Translations under genes and position numbers: made by a program
Notes under the pieces: generated by a model
Databases searched by the model: none
What the model saw: only the letters and a program-made list of their open reading frames with translations
Told to the model about the DNA's origin: nothing
NCBI RefSeq assembly: GCF_019904135.1
Contig: NZ_JAIOGQ010000014.1
Coordinates: 48,197-112,196, forward strand
DNA: 64,000 bases
Reading direction: 5' to 3'
Source of the DNA: Paenibacillus caui
Lineage (GTDB): Bacteria > Bacillota > Bacilli > Paenibacillales > Paenibacillaceae
Shown here: positions 27,061 to 35,552 of the stretch, piece after piece
How the letters are laid out: each line of letters begins with the position of its first letter
Numbering within the stretch: position 1 is the first letter of the stretch

Positions 27061-28805
27061 TATTCACAGTCCCCCATCAACATTTGATCAATGGTAGAAC
27101 CCTGAGTAACCATCGGATAAACATTTTCTTCCTTGTGGACCACGAATTCTACCAGCACCGGTCCCGGTGTTTCAAGCGCCTCCTGCCAAACGGCCTGCGC
27201 CTCTTCCTTGTTTGCAGCCCGCAGCCCCTTAACGCCGTAAGCCTCGGCAAGCTTCACGAAATCAGGACTTCCGGCCAGATCGATATGGCTGTAACGATTG
27301 TCATAAATCAGCTCCTGCCACTGTCTGACCATGCCCAGCACCTGGTTGTTGATGACGACGATTTTGACCGGAATGTTGTTGATCGCGCAAATGGCCAGCT
27401 CCTGGGAACACATCTGCATCCCTCCGTCGCCGTTGATCGAGATGACCAAACGGTCCGGATGAGCCATCTGCGCTCCGATAGCGGATGGGAAGCCGAAGCC
27501 CATCGTGCCCAGCCCGCCGGACGTAATCCATGAGCGCGGCTGATTGAATTTGTAGTACTGTGCCGTCCACATTTGATGCTGCCCAACGTCCGTTGTCACA
27601 ATCGCCTGTCCATGTGTCGTCTCGTCCAGCATTTCGATGACCCACTGCGGTTTGAGTCCGTCGTTAGTATCCTTGTACTTGAAAGGCTTCTCCGCCTTCC
27701 AAACCCGGATCTGGTCGCGCCAGGCGTCCGCCTTGTCCGTGCGCTTTACCATCTTGTTCAGCTGCTTCAGCACCGTCTTGACATCGCCGACGACCGGGAT
27801 GTCCGCATGCACGTTCTTGCCGATTTCAGCCGGGTCAATATCGATGTGGACGATCTTCGCTTTCGGCGCAAAGCCGTCCAGCTTCCCGGTTACCCGGTCA
27901 TCGAAGCGGGCCCCGATGCAGATCAGCAGATCCGATTGCTGGATGCCATGGTTCGCCGTGTAGGTGCCGTGCATTCCCGGCATGCCCATCCACAGGCTGT
28001 TGCCGCTCGGGAAACTGCCGAGACCGAGCAGTGTAGTCGTGATGGGAATTTCGGTCCGCTCCACAAACTCAAGCAGCTCTTCATGGCCTCCAGAGTAGAC
28101 TACCCCGCCGCCGGCGAGAATGACCGGACGCTCGGCTTCTTCGATCGCGGCCGCCACTTTCTCAAGCTGCAGCCGGTTCGGCGTGATCGTCGGATTATAT
28201 CCGCGAAGGTTCATCGTTTCACTAGGCTCAAACAGCACCGTCGCTGCGGATACATCCTTCGGAATATCGATCAGCACCGGCCCTTTGCGTCCGCTGTTTG
28301 CGATATGAAAAGCCTCGTGGATGACCCTTGAAAGGTCTTTAACATCCCGGACCAGGTAGCTGTGTTTCGTAATCGGCATAGTGATGCCGGTAATATCGGC
28401 TTCCTGGAAAGCATCGGTGCCGATAAGCGTCGTTGCCACATTCCCGGTGATGACAACGAGCGGAACCGAATCCATGTACGCCGTCGCAATGCCCGTCACC
28501 AGGTTGGTTGCCCCCGGACCCGAAGTGGCGATGCAGACGCCAACCTTGCCGCTGGCTCTTGCATAGCCGTCAGCCGCATGGATGGCCCCCTGTTCGTGGC
28601 GGGTGAGCAGATGGTGGAAATCGCTGAAACCGTAGAGCGCGTCATAAATATACAGCACCGCTCCTCCCGGATATCCAAAGACACATTCCACCCCTTCAAG
28701 CAGCAAGCTTCTAAGTAAAATTTCCGAACCGGTAATGACCTCCGGCTTCATCCATTTCTCACGTAATTGTTCTGTAGACCGCATTTCTGGAATTTGCGTT
28801 TTCAC
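27060..28805 (-). CDS. ilvB: acetolactate synthase large (catalytic) subunit
   Basis: Thiamine-diphosphate enzyme that makes acetolactate or acetohydroxybutyrate from pyruvate, the first step of branched-chain amino acid synthesis. 581 residues with three domains: the N-terminal Pyr domain with catalytic Glu in RHEQGAIHAADGYARASG (about 69-86), the central FAD-binding domain, and the C-terminal PP domain with NGDGGMQMCSQELA (about 464-477) for Mg and ThDP. The start is GTG 28805, with GAGGAGGAG upstream. It is the first gene of ilvBNC-leuAB, behind a Leu T-box. Confidence 0.97.
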   Translation of the reverse strand: MKTQIPEMRSTEQLREKWMKPEVITGSEILLRSLLLEGVECVFGYPGGAVLYIYDALYGFSDFHHLLTRHEQGAIHAADGYARASGKVGVCIATSGPGATNLVTGIATAYMDSVPLVVITGNVATTLIGTDAFQEADITGITMPITKHSYLVRDVKDLSRVIHEAFHIANSGRKGPVLIDIPKDVSAATVLFEPSETMNLRGYNPTITPNRLQLEKVAAAIEEAERPVILAGGGVVYSGGHEELLEFVERTEIPITTTLLGLGSFPSGNSLWMGMPGMHGTYTANHGIQQSDLLICIGARFDDRVTGKLDGFAPKAKIVHIDIDPAEIGKNVHADIPVVGDVKTVLKQLNKMVKRTDKADAWRDQIRVWKAEKPFKYKDTNDGLKPQWVIEMLDETTHGQAIVTTDVGQHQMWTAQYYKFNQPRSWITSGGLGTMGFGFPSAIGAQMAHPDRLVISINGDGGMQMCSQELAICAINNIPVKIVVINNQVLGMVRQWQELIYDNRYSHIDLAGSPDFVKLAEAYGVKGLRAANKEEAQAVWQEALETPGPVLVEFVVHKEENVYPMVTQGSTIDQMLMGDCE

Positions 28806-28869
28806 TTTGGGTCTCCTCCTCTTTAGGATTAGCGGGCAGTTTTTTCGTTATGATCTCCATATCATTGTC

Positions 28870-29251
28870 TTAACAACAAAAAAAACCTTTCGTCCCTCTT
28901 GCAGAATAGCTGCACTAGAGGGGCGAAAGGTTATTCCCTTACGCGGTACCACCCAAATTCACAAGGCACTTCACAATGCCAAGTCTTGGCGGGTAAGAAA
29001 GAACAGGATACATGGTATTCCCTTACCCAAAGTCCGTAACGTAGACCGTACGATTCCCCCTAATAACCGTCTTCTGCGGTATACCTTCCGGACAGAAGCG
29101 CTTTTCAGGGAAACAGCTCCGAGGTGAGCTCGCATTTAAGGGAATAATGGTGGTGGTCTCAGCAAATCCATCCACTCTCTGAACATAGAGCCCTTAAACC
29201 TTCGTCCTCTTCATAGCCGTTGGTTTATAGCGTTAAATTGTTAAAATGGTT
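28870..29251 (-). ncRNA. T-box riboswitch, Leu-specific, controlling ilvBNC-leuAB
   Basis: The T-box core TTGGGTGGTACCGCG is at 28956-28942. The terminator follows: AACCTTTCG...CCCTC pairs with GAGGG...CGAAAGGTT (about 28932-28883), then eight T. In Stem I, CTC at 29128-29126 followed by A sits in the specifier position (GCGAGCTCACC), so the leader reads uncharged tRNA-Leu, as in the B. subtilis ilv-leu operon. Stem boundaries are approximate. Confidence 0.93.
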
Positions 29252-29257
29252 AGGAAC

Positions 29258-29286
29258 ATTATATGATTCCTTACACGCGTAGTCAA
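29258..29286 (-). promoter_or_regulatory. sigma-A promoter of the ilv-leu operon
   Basis: On the minus strand, -35 TTGACT (29286-29281), exactly 17 nt, -10 TATAAT (29263-29258). Transcription should start near 29251, at the head of the T-box leader. Confidence 0.85.
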
Positions 29287-29468
29287 GAGTTTTCAAAATA
29301 AAATTTTACGTCACCCTCCGCGGCTTCGAATCATAGGATAAGCAAGGGCGCATACCGAAAGGATGCCGGACGCACGCTGGCATCCTCTTTAGTCCTTTTT
29401 AGGGCTCAGGGATGAGAACAGCGTCTGTTCCCGCATGCTTAGTCCGAAGTCGAAGGAGGAGTACGCAG

Positions 29469-29924
29469 ATGATTCGTTATCGGAGGCCAAAACAGGACGA
29501 CCCGGTCATCTACAGACTGATTGAGAAGGAGCTTGTCCCAAAGAGCCACCTGTCTGCAGATGAACTGGAAAAGATCCGAAAAAATCTTCCCGATCGCATG
29601 AAACACGGCGTAACTCTTATAGCCGCCCCCCATTATGAAGCCGATCCGGTCGCTTTTATCCACTTCATGATTCACGGCGACCTGCTCTTTATCGATATGA
29701 TAGCCGTTGCCAAAGAGCATCAGCTGAAATGTTACGGCAAGTCGCTTATGGCGCAAGCCGAGAATTTTGCCGCCTCCAGGGGCTGCAGCCGGTCAAAAGT
29801 AATGGTGGACGGGGGAAATGCCCGCGCCCACCTATTCTACAGCAAACTGGGATATCACACCCTTCGGTTTATGCCACAGACTCAATGCTTTGAAATGGAG
29901 AAGCCTCTATCTTCCCGTCAGTAG
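29469..29924 (+). CDS. GNAT-family N-acetyltransferase
   Basis: A soluble acetyltransferase-like protein of 151 residues. The acetyl-CoA region is recognisable: the beta4 strand LLFIDMIAVAKEHQLKCYG followed by a loop that replaces the classic RxxGxG/A, then a helix, and the C-terminal GNARAHLFYSKLGYHTL, which is typical of GNAT enzymes. The substrate cannot be told. I start at ATG 29469, 8 nt after AAGGAGGAG, not at the upstream in-frame ATG 29412. Its last 7 nt overlap the convergent gene at 29918-30226. Confidence 0.85.
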   Translation: MIRYRRPKQDDPVIYRLIEKELVPKSHLSADELEKIRKNLPDRMKHGVTLIAAPHYEADPVAFIHFMIHGDLLFIDMIAVAKEHQLKCYGKSLMAQAENFAASRGCSRSKVMVDGGNARAHLFYSKLGYHTLRFMPQTQCFEMEKPLSSRQ

Positions 29925-30226
29925 TAATACCCTCCGTACGGATAACCTCCATAACCAGGGTAGCCGTATTTGGGATAACCATAACCAGGATAGCCATAGT
30001 AACCGCCATAGGCATACGGTGCTGTGCCAATAGCCAGCAGATCAAATAACACAAGCGGCAATATAGCTTTGGTTCTTACTTTCTTTCCGGATTGGGGCTG
30101 GACATACAGACGTCCGCCTCTAATCTTTACCAGTTTGCCTGTAACCACACTGCCGTCTTTTTTATAGGCAACGATTTTTTTCCCTACCAGTTGTTTAGCT
30201 TGTTTTTCAATAGCGCCACGGTTCAT
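29918..30226 (-). CDS. small protein with basic N-domain and Gly-Tyr-Pro tail (coat-like)
   Basis: 102 residues. Residues 1-52 are basic and look like a small beta barrel (VGKKIVAYKKDGSVVTGKLV then GGRLYVQPQSG), reminiscent of an LSm/SH3-like fold. A short hydrophobic segment (about 54-68) follows. From about 70 to the end it is a low-complexity run of Gly, Tyr and Pro in repeats such as YGYPGYG. Such tails occur in spore coat and other cross-linked surface proteins, so a coat role is possible but unproven. AGGAGGAGGGG precedes the ATG. No promoter of sporulation type was searched reliably. Confidence 0.75.
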   Translation of the reverse strand: MNRGAIEKQAKQLVGKKIVAYKKDGSVVTGKLVKIRGGRLYVQPQSGKKVRTKAILPLVLFDLLAIGTAPYAYGGYYGYPGYGYPKYGYPGYGGYPYGGYYY

Positions 30227-30310
30227 AAATTCCCCTCCTCCTCACGTTTCTCCTCTTAATGTATTCAACGGAGAAGGTTGCCGCCTGTATTTTAGCCTGT
30301 ATAAGCCAAA

Positions 30311-30336
30311 AGGGCGTCCCGGTTTCGGGACGCCCT
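30311..30336 (-). terminator. terminator of infC-rpmI-rplT
   Basis: 11-bp G-C-rich stem AGGGCGTCCCG with CGGGACGCCCT, followed by TTTT on the minus strand. Confidence 0.9.
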
Positions 30337-30363
30337 GCCAGCTAAAAGCCGGGTATTTACTAT

Positions 30364-30723
30364 TTACGCGTTGATCTTCTCTTTGGCAACTGCGGCCAAG
30401 GAATTGAACGCTGCAATGTCGTTAACAGCCAGATCCGCAAGGATTTTGCGGTTGATGTTCACTTCGGCCAATTTCAGGCCGTGCATCAACTTGCTGTAGG
30501 ACAGGCCGTTTTGGCGTGCTGCAGCATTGATACGAACGATCCACAATTTGCGGAAATCGCGTTTCTTCTGACGACGGTCACGGTATGCATACAGCAGGGA
30601 TTTGTTAACCTGCTCTTTAGCCGTTTTGAAGATGCGGTGTTTGGAACCGAAATAACCCTTTGCGAGCTTAAGTACTTTTTTATGACGACGACGAACGACG
30701 AATCCGCCTTTAACTCTTGCCAT
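30364..30723 (-). CDS. rplT: 50S ribosomal protein L20
   Basis: Ribosome assembly protein of the large subunit, 119 residues, usual length. Its N-terminus is the basic RNA-binding arm ([21 protein letters not shown]) and the globular C-terminal half ends [11 protein letters not shown]. In Bacillales L20 also represses its own operon by binding the infC leader, and a suitable leader is present at 31503-31722. It is last in infC-rpmI-rplT, 36 nt after rpmI. Confidence 0.98.
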   Translation of the reverse strand: MARVKGGFVVRRRHKKVLKLAKGYFGSKHRIFKTAKEQVNKSLLYAYRDRRQKKRDFRKLWIVRINAAARQNGLSYSKLMHGLKLAEVNINRKILADLAVNDIAAFNSLAAVAKEKINA

Positions 30724-30759
30724 ATCAATAAACCTCCCAGATAAATTGTATAGATATTA

Positions 30760-30960
30760 CTACTTCAGATTAGCCAAGCCTTGTTTCAGACGGCTTACGT
30801 CGCCGGAATACATAACCGGGCTGCCCGCGAGCACACGTTTAGCGCGTTTCGATTTATGGGACAGAAGGTGGTTTCTGTTGGCTTTGTAGCGTTTAACTTT
30901 ACCGGTTCCCGTAATTTTAAAGCGGCCTTTCAGGCTGCTGTGGGTTTTCATTTTAGGCAT
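30760..30960 (-). CDS. rpmI: 50S ribosomal protein L35
   Basis: Small basic protein of the large subunit, 66 residues, starting MPKMKTHSSLKGRFKITGTG as is typical. It sits between infC (32 nt) and rplT (36 nt). AGGAGG lies before the ATG. Confidence 0.98.
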   Translation of the reverse strand: MPKMKTHSSLKGRFKITGTGKVKRYKANRNHLLSHKSKRAKRVLAGSPVMYSGDVSRLKQGLANLK

Positions 30961-30992
30961 TTGGTCTTCCTCCTCAAAGTTTTAAATTGCGT

Positions 30993-31502
30993 TTAGGCTT
31001 TTGGCGCTAAAATCATGATCATGCTGCGGCCTTCCAGCTTGGGCTGGCGTTCGACGCTCGACAATTCCGCCACTTCCGTCTTCACGCGCTCCAAAATTTT
31101 CTGGCCGATATCCGCATGAGTAATCTCACGTCCGCGAAAGCGGACAGAGCATTTTACTTTGTTGCCATCATTCAAAAATTTGATCACATTACGAAGCTTT
31201 GTCTGGAAGTCGTGTTCCTCGATGTTGGCACGGAACCAAACTTCTTTGACATCGACGATTTTTTGATTTTTACGGGCTTCCTTTTCTTTCTTCTGCTGCT
31301 CGTAACGGAATTTGCCGTAATCCATAATCCGGCACACCGGCGGTTTGGCCGTTGGCGCTACGTTCACCAAATCCAGATTCAAGTCGATCGCCATTTGCAA
31401 CGCTTCACGAATCGGTTTGATGCCGATCTGTTCGCCCTCCGGACCAACCAAACGCACTTCCCTTGCCCGAATCTCGTCATTGATCAAATGTTCCTTACTG
31501 AT
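30993..31502 (-). CDS. infC: translation initiation factor IF-3
   Basis: Binds the 30S subunit and checks initiator tRNA and start codon. About 169 residues: N-terminal domain, basic linker (QQKKEKEARKNQK) and C-terminal domain ending MIMILAPKA. Choice of start: a conserved N-terminus (I/M)SKEHLINDEIRAREV is encoded from ATC 31502, with GGAGG 9 nt upstream, while the only canonical start in frame is TTG 31487, with just AAGGA nearby. Non-standard AUU-type starts are known for infC (E. coli) and underlie autoregulation, so ATC 31502 is favoured. If TTG is used the protein has 164 residues. The L20-type leader lies upstream. Confidence 0.93.
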   Translation of the reverse strand: MSKEHLINDEIRAREVRLVGPEGEQIGIKPIREALQMAIDLNLDLVNVAPTAKPPVCRIMDYGKFRYEQQKKEKEARKNQKIVDVKEVWFRANIEEHDFQTKLRNVIKFLNDGNKVKCSVRFRGREITHADIGQKILERVKTEVAELSSVERQPKLEGRSMIMILAPKA

Positions 31503-31722
31503 AGTTCTCCACCTCCAAAAAGTTCGCCGCAGCAGGCGGCTAAAGTAGGACTTGAAAAATAAAAGGGATGCGGATCAGACACCCGCATCCCAAATTGACC
31601 GTCAATTCATCATGAACATACACATTCATAATTCACTCGGATCAAAACCAGCCAACTGACGTCGGTCAGGTGAGAAGCAAAAGGCCTCTGCTTGCAATCC
31701 ATATGTTTGCAACACTTTTGTT
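31503..31722 (-). ncRNA. L20-type leader of infC-rpmI-rplT
   Basis: About 220 nt of untranslated RNA before infC. It contains a terminator-like hairpin, GGGATGCGG (plus 31565-31573) with 31583-31591, followed by TTTTATTTTTC on the minus strand, so transcription can stop before infC. In B. subtilis the corresponding leader is attenuated when L20 binds. I identify it by position and terminator, not by aligning the L20 binding site. Confidence 0.7.
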
Positions 31723-31752
31723 AATATAACATACGCTAATCGCCTATGTCAA
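31723..31752 (-). promoter_or_regulatory. promoter of the infC leader
   Basis: Minus strand: -35 TTGACA (31752-31747), 18-nt spacer, -10 TATATT (31728-31723). Confidence 0.75.
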
Positions 31753-31785
31753 CAACTCTTTGAATAATAACTTTCGCCCCATCCC

Positions 31786-33027
31786 TTATCCCTGTTTGCT
31801 CGTCTGCACCTCTTCCAGCCGTACAACACGTGTATGCTGGGTATGGCTCCATTGTTTGTTGTTCTGGGTAAAGAACGCATAGAACGTAATCGGATACCAG
31901 GAGATCAGGTAGACCGGGAACAACACCAGATAGAGATAGACCTTTTTAAAAGTAACCCGCTCCAGACCCATCGCAAGCAAAAAGGTCACGATATTGGCGC
32001 CAACCGCAACAAATGAAGCCCACATCGGCAAAAAGGAATAGAGCGTTGCAAAATGCGGTCCGCTAAACAGGTACTGGTCGGCCCAAATCAAGGCTGCAAG
32101 CAAAAATGTGATCAATACGATATATACATTGACCGCATAAAGCGCCATGTCAAGCTTGATAAGGCTCCGTTCCTTGATGCTTCGCCACAGCAGAGGCAAG
32201 AAGTATCTGCGCGCCACTGTAAAATGGCCTTGCATCCAGCGGAGTCGTTGACGAGAGGACGCCTTAAAGGTAAGCGGCTTTTCGTCAAACAGCTTGGCGT
32301 CATAGTTAAAGACCGGATAAACGCCGCGGTCGACACAGCGCATGGTAAACTCCAGATCCTCTACTAGGCTTGTCGCTCCCCAGCCCATTTCCTTGAGCAG
32401 CTGTGTTTCGAAACACATCCCTGTTCCTCCAAGGAAATTGGCCATTTTCAAGTTGTGGCGCGAAAGCTGCCACAAACGGTTCACATACCAGTAGGAAATG
32501 CCGTAAGCCGCCGTAATCCAGGAATCTTCCGGGTTTTTGGTATCGATATATCCCTGAATGACTCTGGCCCCGGAGCACAGATCGTTGTTCATCTCCTGCA
32601 GGAAATTCGGATGCGCCAGATTGTCGGCATCAAACATCACGATACCGTCGTACTGCCGCGGCATTTCCCACAGCTTCTGGAGCATCCACTCAATAGCAAA
32701 GCCTTTGCCCCGCTTGTTCGGATTGGTGCGGACACAGGCGTTCATCCCGTGACTGCGGACAACTTCAGCCGTACGGTCCGTACAATTGTCGCAGATGACA
32801 AACACGTCGTACAGCTCTTTCGGATATTTGAGCAGCTTCAAATTCTCCATCAAGGCGCCAACAACCCGCTCTTCATTGTGCGCCGCAACCAGTATGGCAA
32901 AAGATTTCGTCGGTGCATACTGCTTTTTATGTTTCTTTCTGTACATGCCAAACAAAGAGAATACGAATTGATATACGGCAATTACCGCCAGTATGACCTG
33001 GAGGGAAATCAGAATATCGCCAAACAT
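31786..33027 (-). CDS. processive family-2 glycosyltransferase
   Basis: A membrane glycosyltransferase of about 413 residues. One N-terminal helix (about 4-25), then a cytoplasmic GT-A domain with FDADN (DxD, metal and sugar-nucleotide binding), EDLEF and RQRLRWMQGH, i.e. the D,D,D,QxxRW signature of processive enzymes such as cellulose, chitin or hyaluronan synthases, and three or four C-terminal helices (from about 300). Product unknown; no exopolysaccharide genes are adjacent. I favour ATG 33027, which starts at the hydrophobic helix; the frame opens at 33105 and neither start has a good ribosome binding site. Confidence 0.82.
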   Translation of the reverse strand: MFGDILISLQVILAVIAVYQFVFSLFGMYRKKHKKQYAPTKSFAILVAAHNEERVVGALMENLKLLKYPKELYDVFVICDNCTDRTAEVVRSHGMNACVRTNPNKRGKGFAIEWMLQKLWEMPRQYDGIVMFDADNLAHPNFLQEMNNDLCSGARVIQGYIDTKNPEDSWITAAYGISYWYVNRLWQLSRHNLKMANFLGGTGMCFETQLLKEMGWGATSLVEDLEFTMRCVDRGVYPVFNYDAKLFDEKPLTFKASSRQRLRWMQGHFTVARRYFLPLLWRSIKERSLIKLDMALYAVNVYIVLITFLLAALIWADQYLFSGPHFATLYSFLPMWASFVAVGANIVTFLLAMGLERVTFKKVYLYLVLFPVYLISWYPITFYAFFTQNNKQWSHTQHTRVVRLEEVQTSKQG

Positions 33028-33105
33028 AATTCTCTGCAGCCCCCTTTTTTTTAACCCTGATGAATTATTTTTTGTTTTCTTTCTCTTTCTCTCTAGATCA
33101 TCCAT

Positions 33106-33715
33106 GCTTTTTTTCTCTGGATGTTGGTTTTTCGGAAAACTTTGTTTTCCATATGACCCGCTTGATTCGATATTGCAGCTAATGCCGGTAATCCTCCAGG
33201 GCTCGGTGATGCGCCATAACGATTCTCCACGACTTTAGAGCATTTGTCAAAAGCTGATTTCCGCTTATTTCAGCTTAATTAGCTTAAAAACAGCCGAAGA
33301 AGCTCGCTTTGCTGCAGCGTATCATTCTACCCTTGGTTTCAGACCAGCTTATTTCTTATTTTCATCATTTTTAATCCTTTTTATTTCCTCTTGCCCTCCT
33401 TTTTTAAAATTTCAGGAAGACCAGAATTCTCCGGTGGCCGGATCGCCATTTTGATCGCCTTTAACTATTACGAAACTCAGGGCCAAAAAGTTTACATTTC
33501 AGCTCATTTTATTTTAAACTTATTGCTTATCATTGAATCATTCCAATTCAGCCACTAACCCAAAACTAAACAAAACCGTCACAAAGAAACAAGGCGGAGC
33601 ATTTTCTATAAAAGCCCGTCCTGAAAATAAAAAATATGATACATTAGATCAAGATATTCCAGAATATTTCCTTGAAGGCCTTGCCGGGGATGACATGAAG
33701 AGAGGGGAGTCTGCT
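33106..33715. other. intergenic region between glycosyltransferase and PAP2 genes
   Basis: About 600 nt, T-rich on the plus strand, containing the divergent promoters of the two genes. A frame from TTG 33533 runs into the PAP2 gene without a ribosome binding site. I see no RNA gene or repeat. Confidence 0.4.
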
Positions 33716-34246
33716 ATGCAGCCGCAGTTTTTCGACAAGCTCAAGCTTTTGGATCAGCGTTTGTTTGTAAAAATAAATACCGGACTTCACCGCCGTTTTC
33801 TCATTTCCTTACTTTATTATATTACCCACCTGGGGGGTGCCATTTTTACCATTTTGGCCTGTATGGCGATCTGGCGTTTTACGTCGGGACCCTGGAGCAC
33901 AGCCGGTTTAATGAGCCTTACGGCTCTTGCGGCCAGTCATATTCCGGTTGCCATAGCCAAAAAAACCTATCCGAGGCTTCGTCCTTATCTCGCGTTGCCG
34001 GGAACCCATACGTTTCGGAATCCGCTTAAGGATCATTCTTTTCCGTCGGGGCACACTACGGCTATTTTTTCAGTTACCGTACCTTTTATGATTCTCCAAC
34101 CCCTGCTGATTCTTCCGCTGCTGCCTGTAGCGCTGACAGTGGCTCTTTCCCGAATTTATTTGGGACTCCACTACCCTTCCGATGTGCTTGCAGGGGGAAT
34201 TATTGGTACGATAGCGGCGTTTGGGACGGTTGCATTATGGCCTTAA
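33716..34246 (+). CDS. PAP2-family membrane phosphatase
   Basis: A membrane phosphatase of 176 residues. All three catalytic motifs are present: KKTYPRLRP (C1, about 84-92), PSGH (C2, about 111-114) and SRIYLGLHYPSDVLAG (C3, about 150-165), with five or six membrane helices. Such enzymes dephosphorylate undecaprenyl pyrophosphate or phosphatidyl lipids on the outer membrane face. ATG 33716 follows GAGGGGA; the frame continues upstream for 61 hydrophilic codons to a TTG without ribosome binding site, so an N-terminal extension is possible. It lies 53 nt before a glycolipid-synthase-like gene on the same strand. Confidence 0.85.
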   Translation: MQPQFFDKLKLLDQRLFVKINTGLHRRFLISLLYYITHLGGAIFTILACMAIWRFTSGPWSTAGLMSLTALAASHIPVAIAKKTYPRLRPYLALPGTHTFRNPLKDHSFPSGHTTAIFSVTVPFMILQPLLILPLLPVALTVALSRIYLGLHYPSDVLAGGIIGTIAAFGTVALWP

Positions 34247-34299
34247 AGGGGATATTGTATTTATAATGGTAAAACCTTGCGGGAAAAGGTGAAACTAAA

Positions 34300-35439
34300 G
34301 TGCATAAACAACGAATACTGCTGTTATCGGAGGGTTTTGGAGCAGGGCACACGCAAGCGGCGTACGCGCTCTCTAGCAGTTTACGCGAAATTGCGCCAAA
34401 TGTGCAGACTAAGGTCCTGGAGCTTGGAAGTTTTTTAAATCCAAGAATGGCGCCTTTCATCATCACTGCTTACAAAAAAACCGTTTCATCCCAGCCTCGT
34501 CTGGTGAGGATGATGTATCGCAGCAACTATAAAAAGTCTTTAAACAAATTTACGACGCTGGCGCTGCACCGTATTTTTTATACACAGACGTCCCAACTGA
34601 TCAAACAGCTGCACCCGAATGTCATCGTTTGCACGCATCCGATTCCAAGCGCAGTCATTTCAAGAATCAAGCGTCTTGGACACGATGTGCCTCTCTGTAC
34701 CGTCATTACGGACTACGATGTTCACGGGGCCTGGGTCAGCCGCGAAGTGAACTGCTATCTGGTTTCCACCAATCAGGTGCGGGAAAAGCTGATTGAACGG
34801 GGTGTGGAGGACTCCAAAATTCGCGTAACCGGCATCCCGGTTCACCCGAACTTTTGGGAGCGGCACAACAAGGAGGAGATTCGGGCCAGCTTCGGCCTGA
34901 ACAATCTGCCGACCGTTCTCGTCATGGGCGGCGGCTGGGGCTTCATGAAGGATGAAGCGGTGAACTCCCTGCTGGCCAGCTTCCGTGATCAGGTTCAGAT
35001 TATATTCTGCTTTGGCAACAACACAAAGCAGCTGCAAAAAATGCAGGAGGATCCGAGGTTCCAGCATCCGAATATCCGTCTGCTCGGTTTTACGCGCGAG
35101 GTTGACAAATTGATGGAATTCTCCGATCTGCTTGTTACCAAACCGGGCGGAATGACCTGCACGGAAGGTCTCGCAAAGGGAATTCCGATGCTGTTCCACA
35201 AGCCGCTTCCCGGTCAGGAAGAAGAGAATTCCGAATATTTCACTTCCCAGGGCTGGGGTACGCCGATTACCTCGCTGAATGCGATTACCGCCTGGATGGA
35301 CCGGCTTATCAACCATTATGACGAGGTGGTCAAGAAGCGCCTGGAAGTGCTTGAGAAGATCAACCGGTATCATCCGACCGGCAGCGCCCGGGCGATCATT
35401 GAAATGCTCGAGCAAAGTCAAAAAAAGGTGATCTCCTAA
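34300..35439 (+). CDS. UgtP/MGD-synthase-like glycosyltransferase (GT28)
   Basis: A peripheral glycosyltransferase of 379 residues, GT-B fold. N-terminal MGDG_synth domain (LLLSEGFGAGHTQAAYALS at about 7-25, ITDYDVHGAW near 138) and a C-terminal GT28 domain with VMGGGWGFMKD and KPGGMTCTEGLAKGIPML, the UDP-sugar-binding motif. It resembles B. subtilis UgtP, which adds glucose to diacylglycerol for glycolipid and lipoteichoic acid anchors. Start is GTG 34300 behind AAGGTGA. The neighbour upstream is a PAP2 phosphatase. Acceptor and sugar are inferred from the family. Confidence 0.85.
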   Translation: MHKQRILLLSEGFGAGHTQAAYALSSSLREIAPNVQTKVLELGSFLNPRMAPFIITAYKKTVSSQPRLVRMMYRSNYKKSLNKFTTLALHRIFYTQTSQLIKQLHPNVIVCTHPIPSAVISRIKRLGHDVPLCTVITDYDVHGAWVSREVNCYLVSTNQVREKLIERGVEDSKIRVTGIPVHPNFWERHNKEEIRASFGLNNLPTVLVMGGGWGFMKDEAVNSLLASFRDQVQIIFCFGNNTKQLQKMQEDPRFQHPNIRLLGFTREVDKLMEFSDLLVTKPGGMTCTEGLAKGIPMLFHKPLPGQEEENSEYFTSQGWGTPITSLNAITAWMDRLINHYDEVVKKRLEVLEKINRYHPTGSARAIIEMLEQSQKKVIS

Positions 35440-35452
35440 CGGGAGAGCACTC

Positions 35453-35525
35453 AAAAACGAATAAGAATATGTAAAATGGGCCGCTAGTGAATAGCGGCCC
35501 ATTTTACATATTCTGTATTCGTTTT
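35453..35525. terminator. very long bidirectional terminator
   Basis: A near-perfect hairpin of about 31 bp: 35465-35485 pairs with 35493-35513 over 21 perfect bp, and the flanks (35453-35464 and 35514-35525) extend it with one bulge. It separates the convergent glycosyltransferase and trmB genes. Confidence 0.85.
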
Positions 35526-35552
35526 ACCCTGAGGTCAGCAGTTACCCGGCTA

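Noticed and set aside
29284..29306. Possible CodY box upstream of the ilv promoter
   Set aside because: About five mismatches to AATTTTCWGAAAATT; not better than chance in AT-rich DNA.
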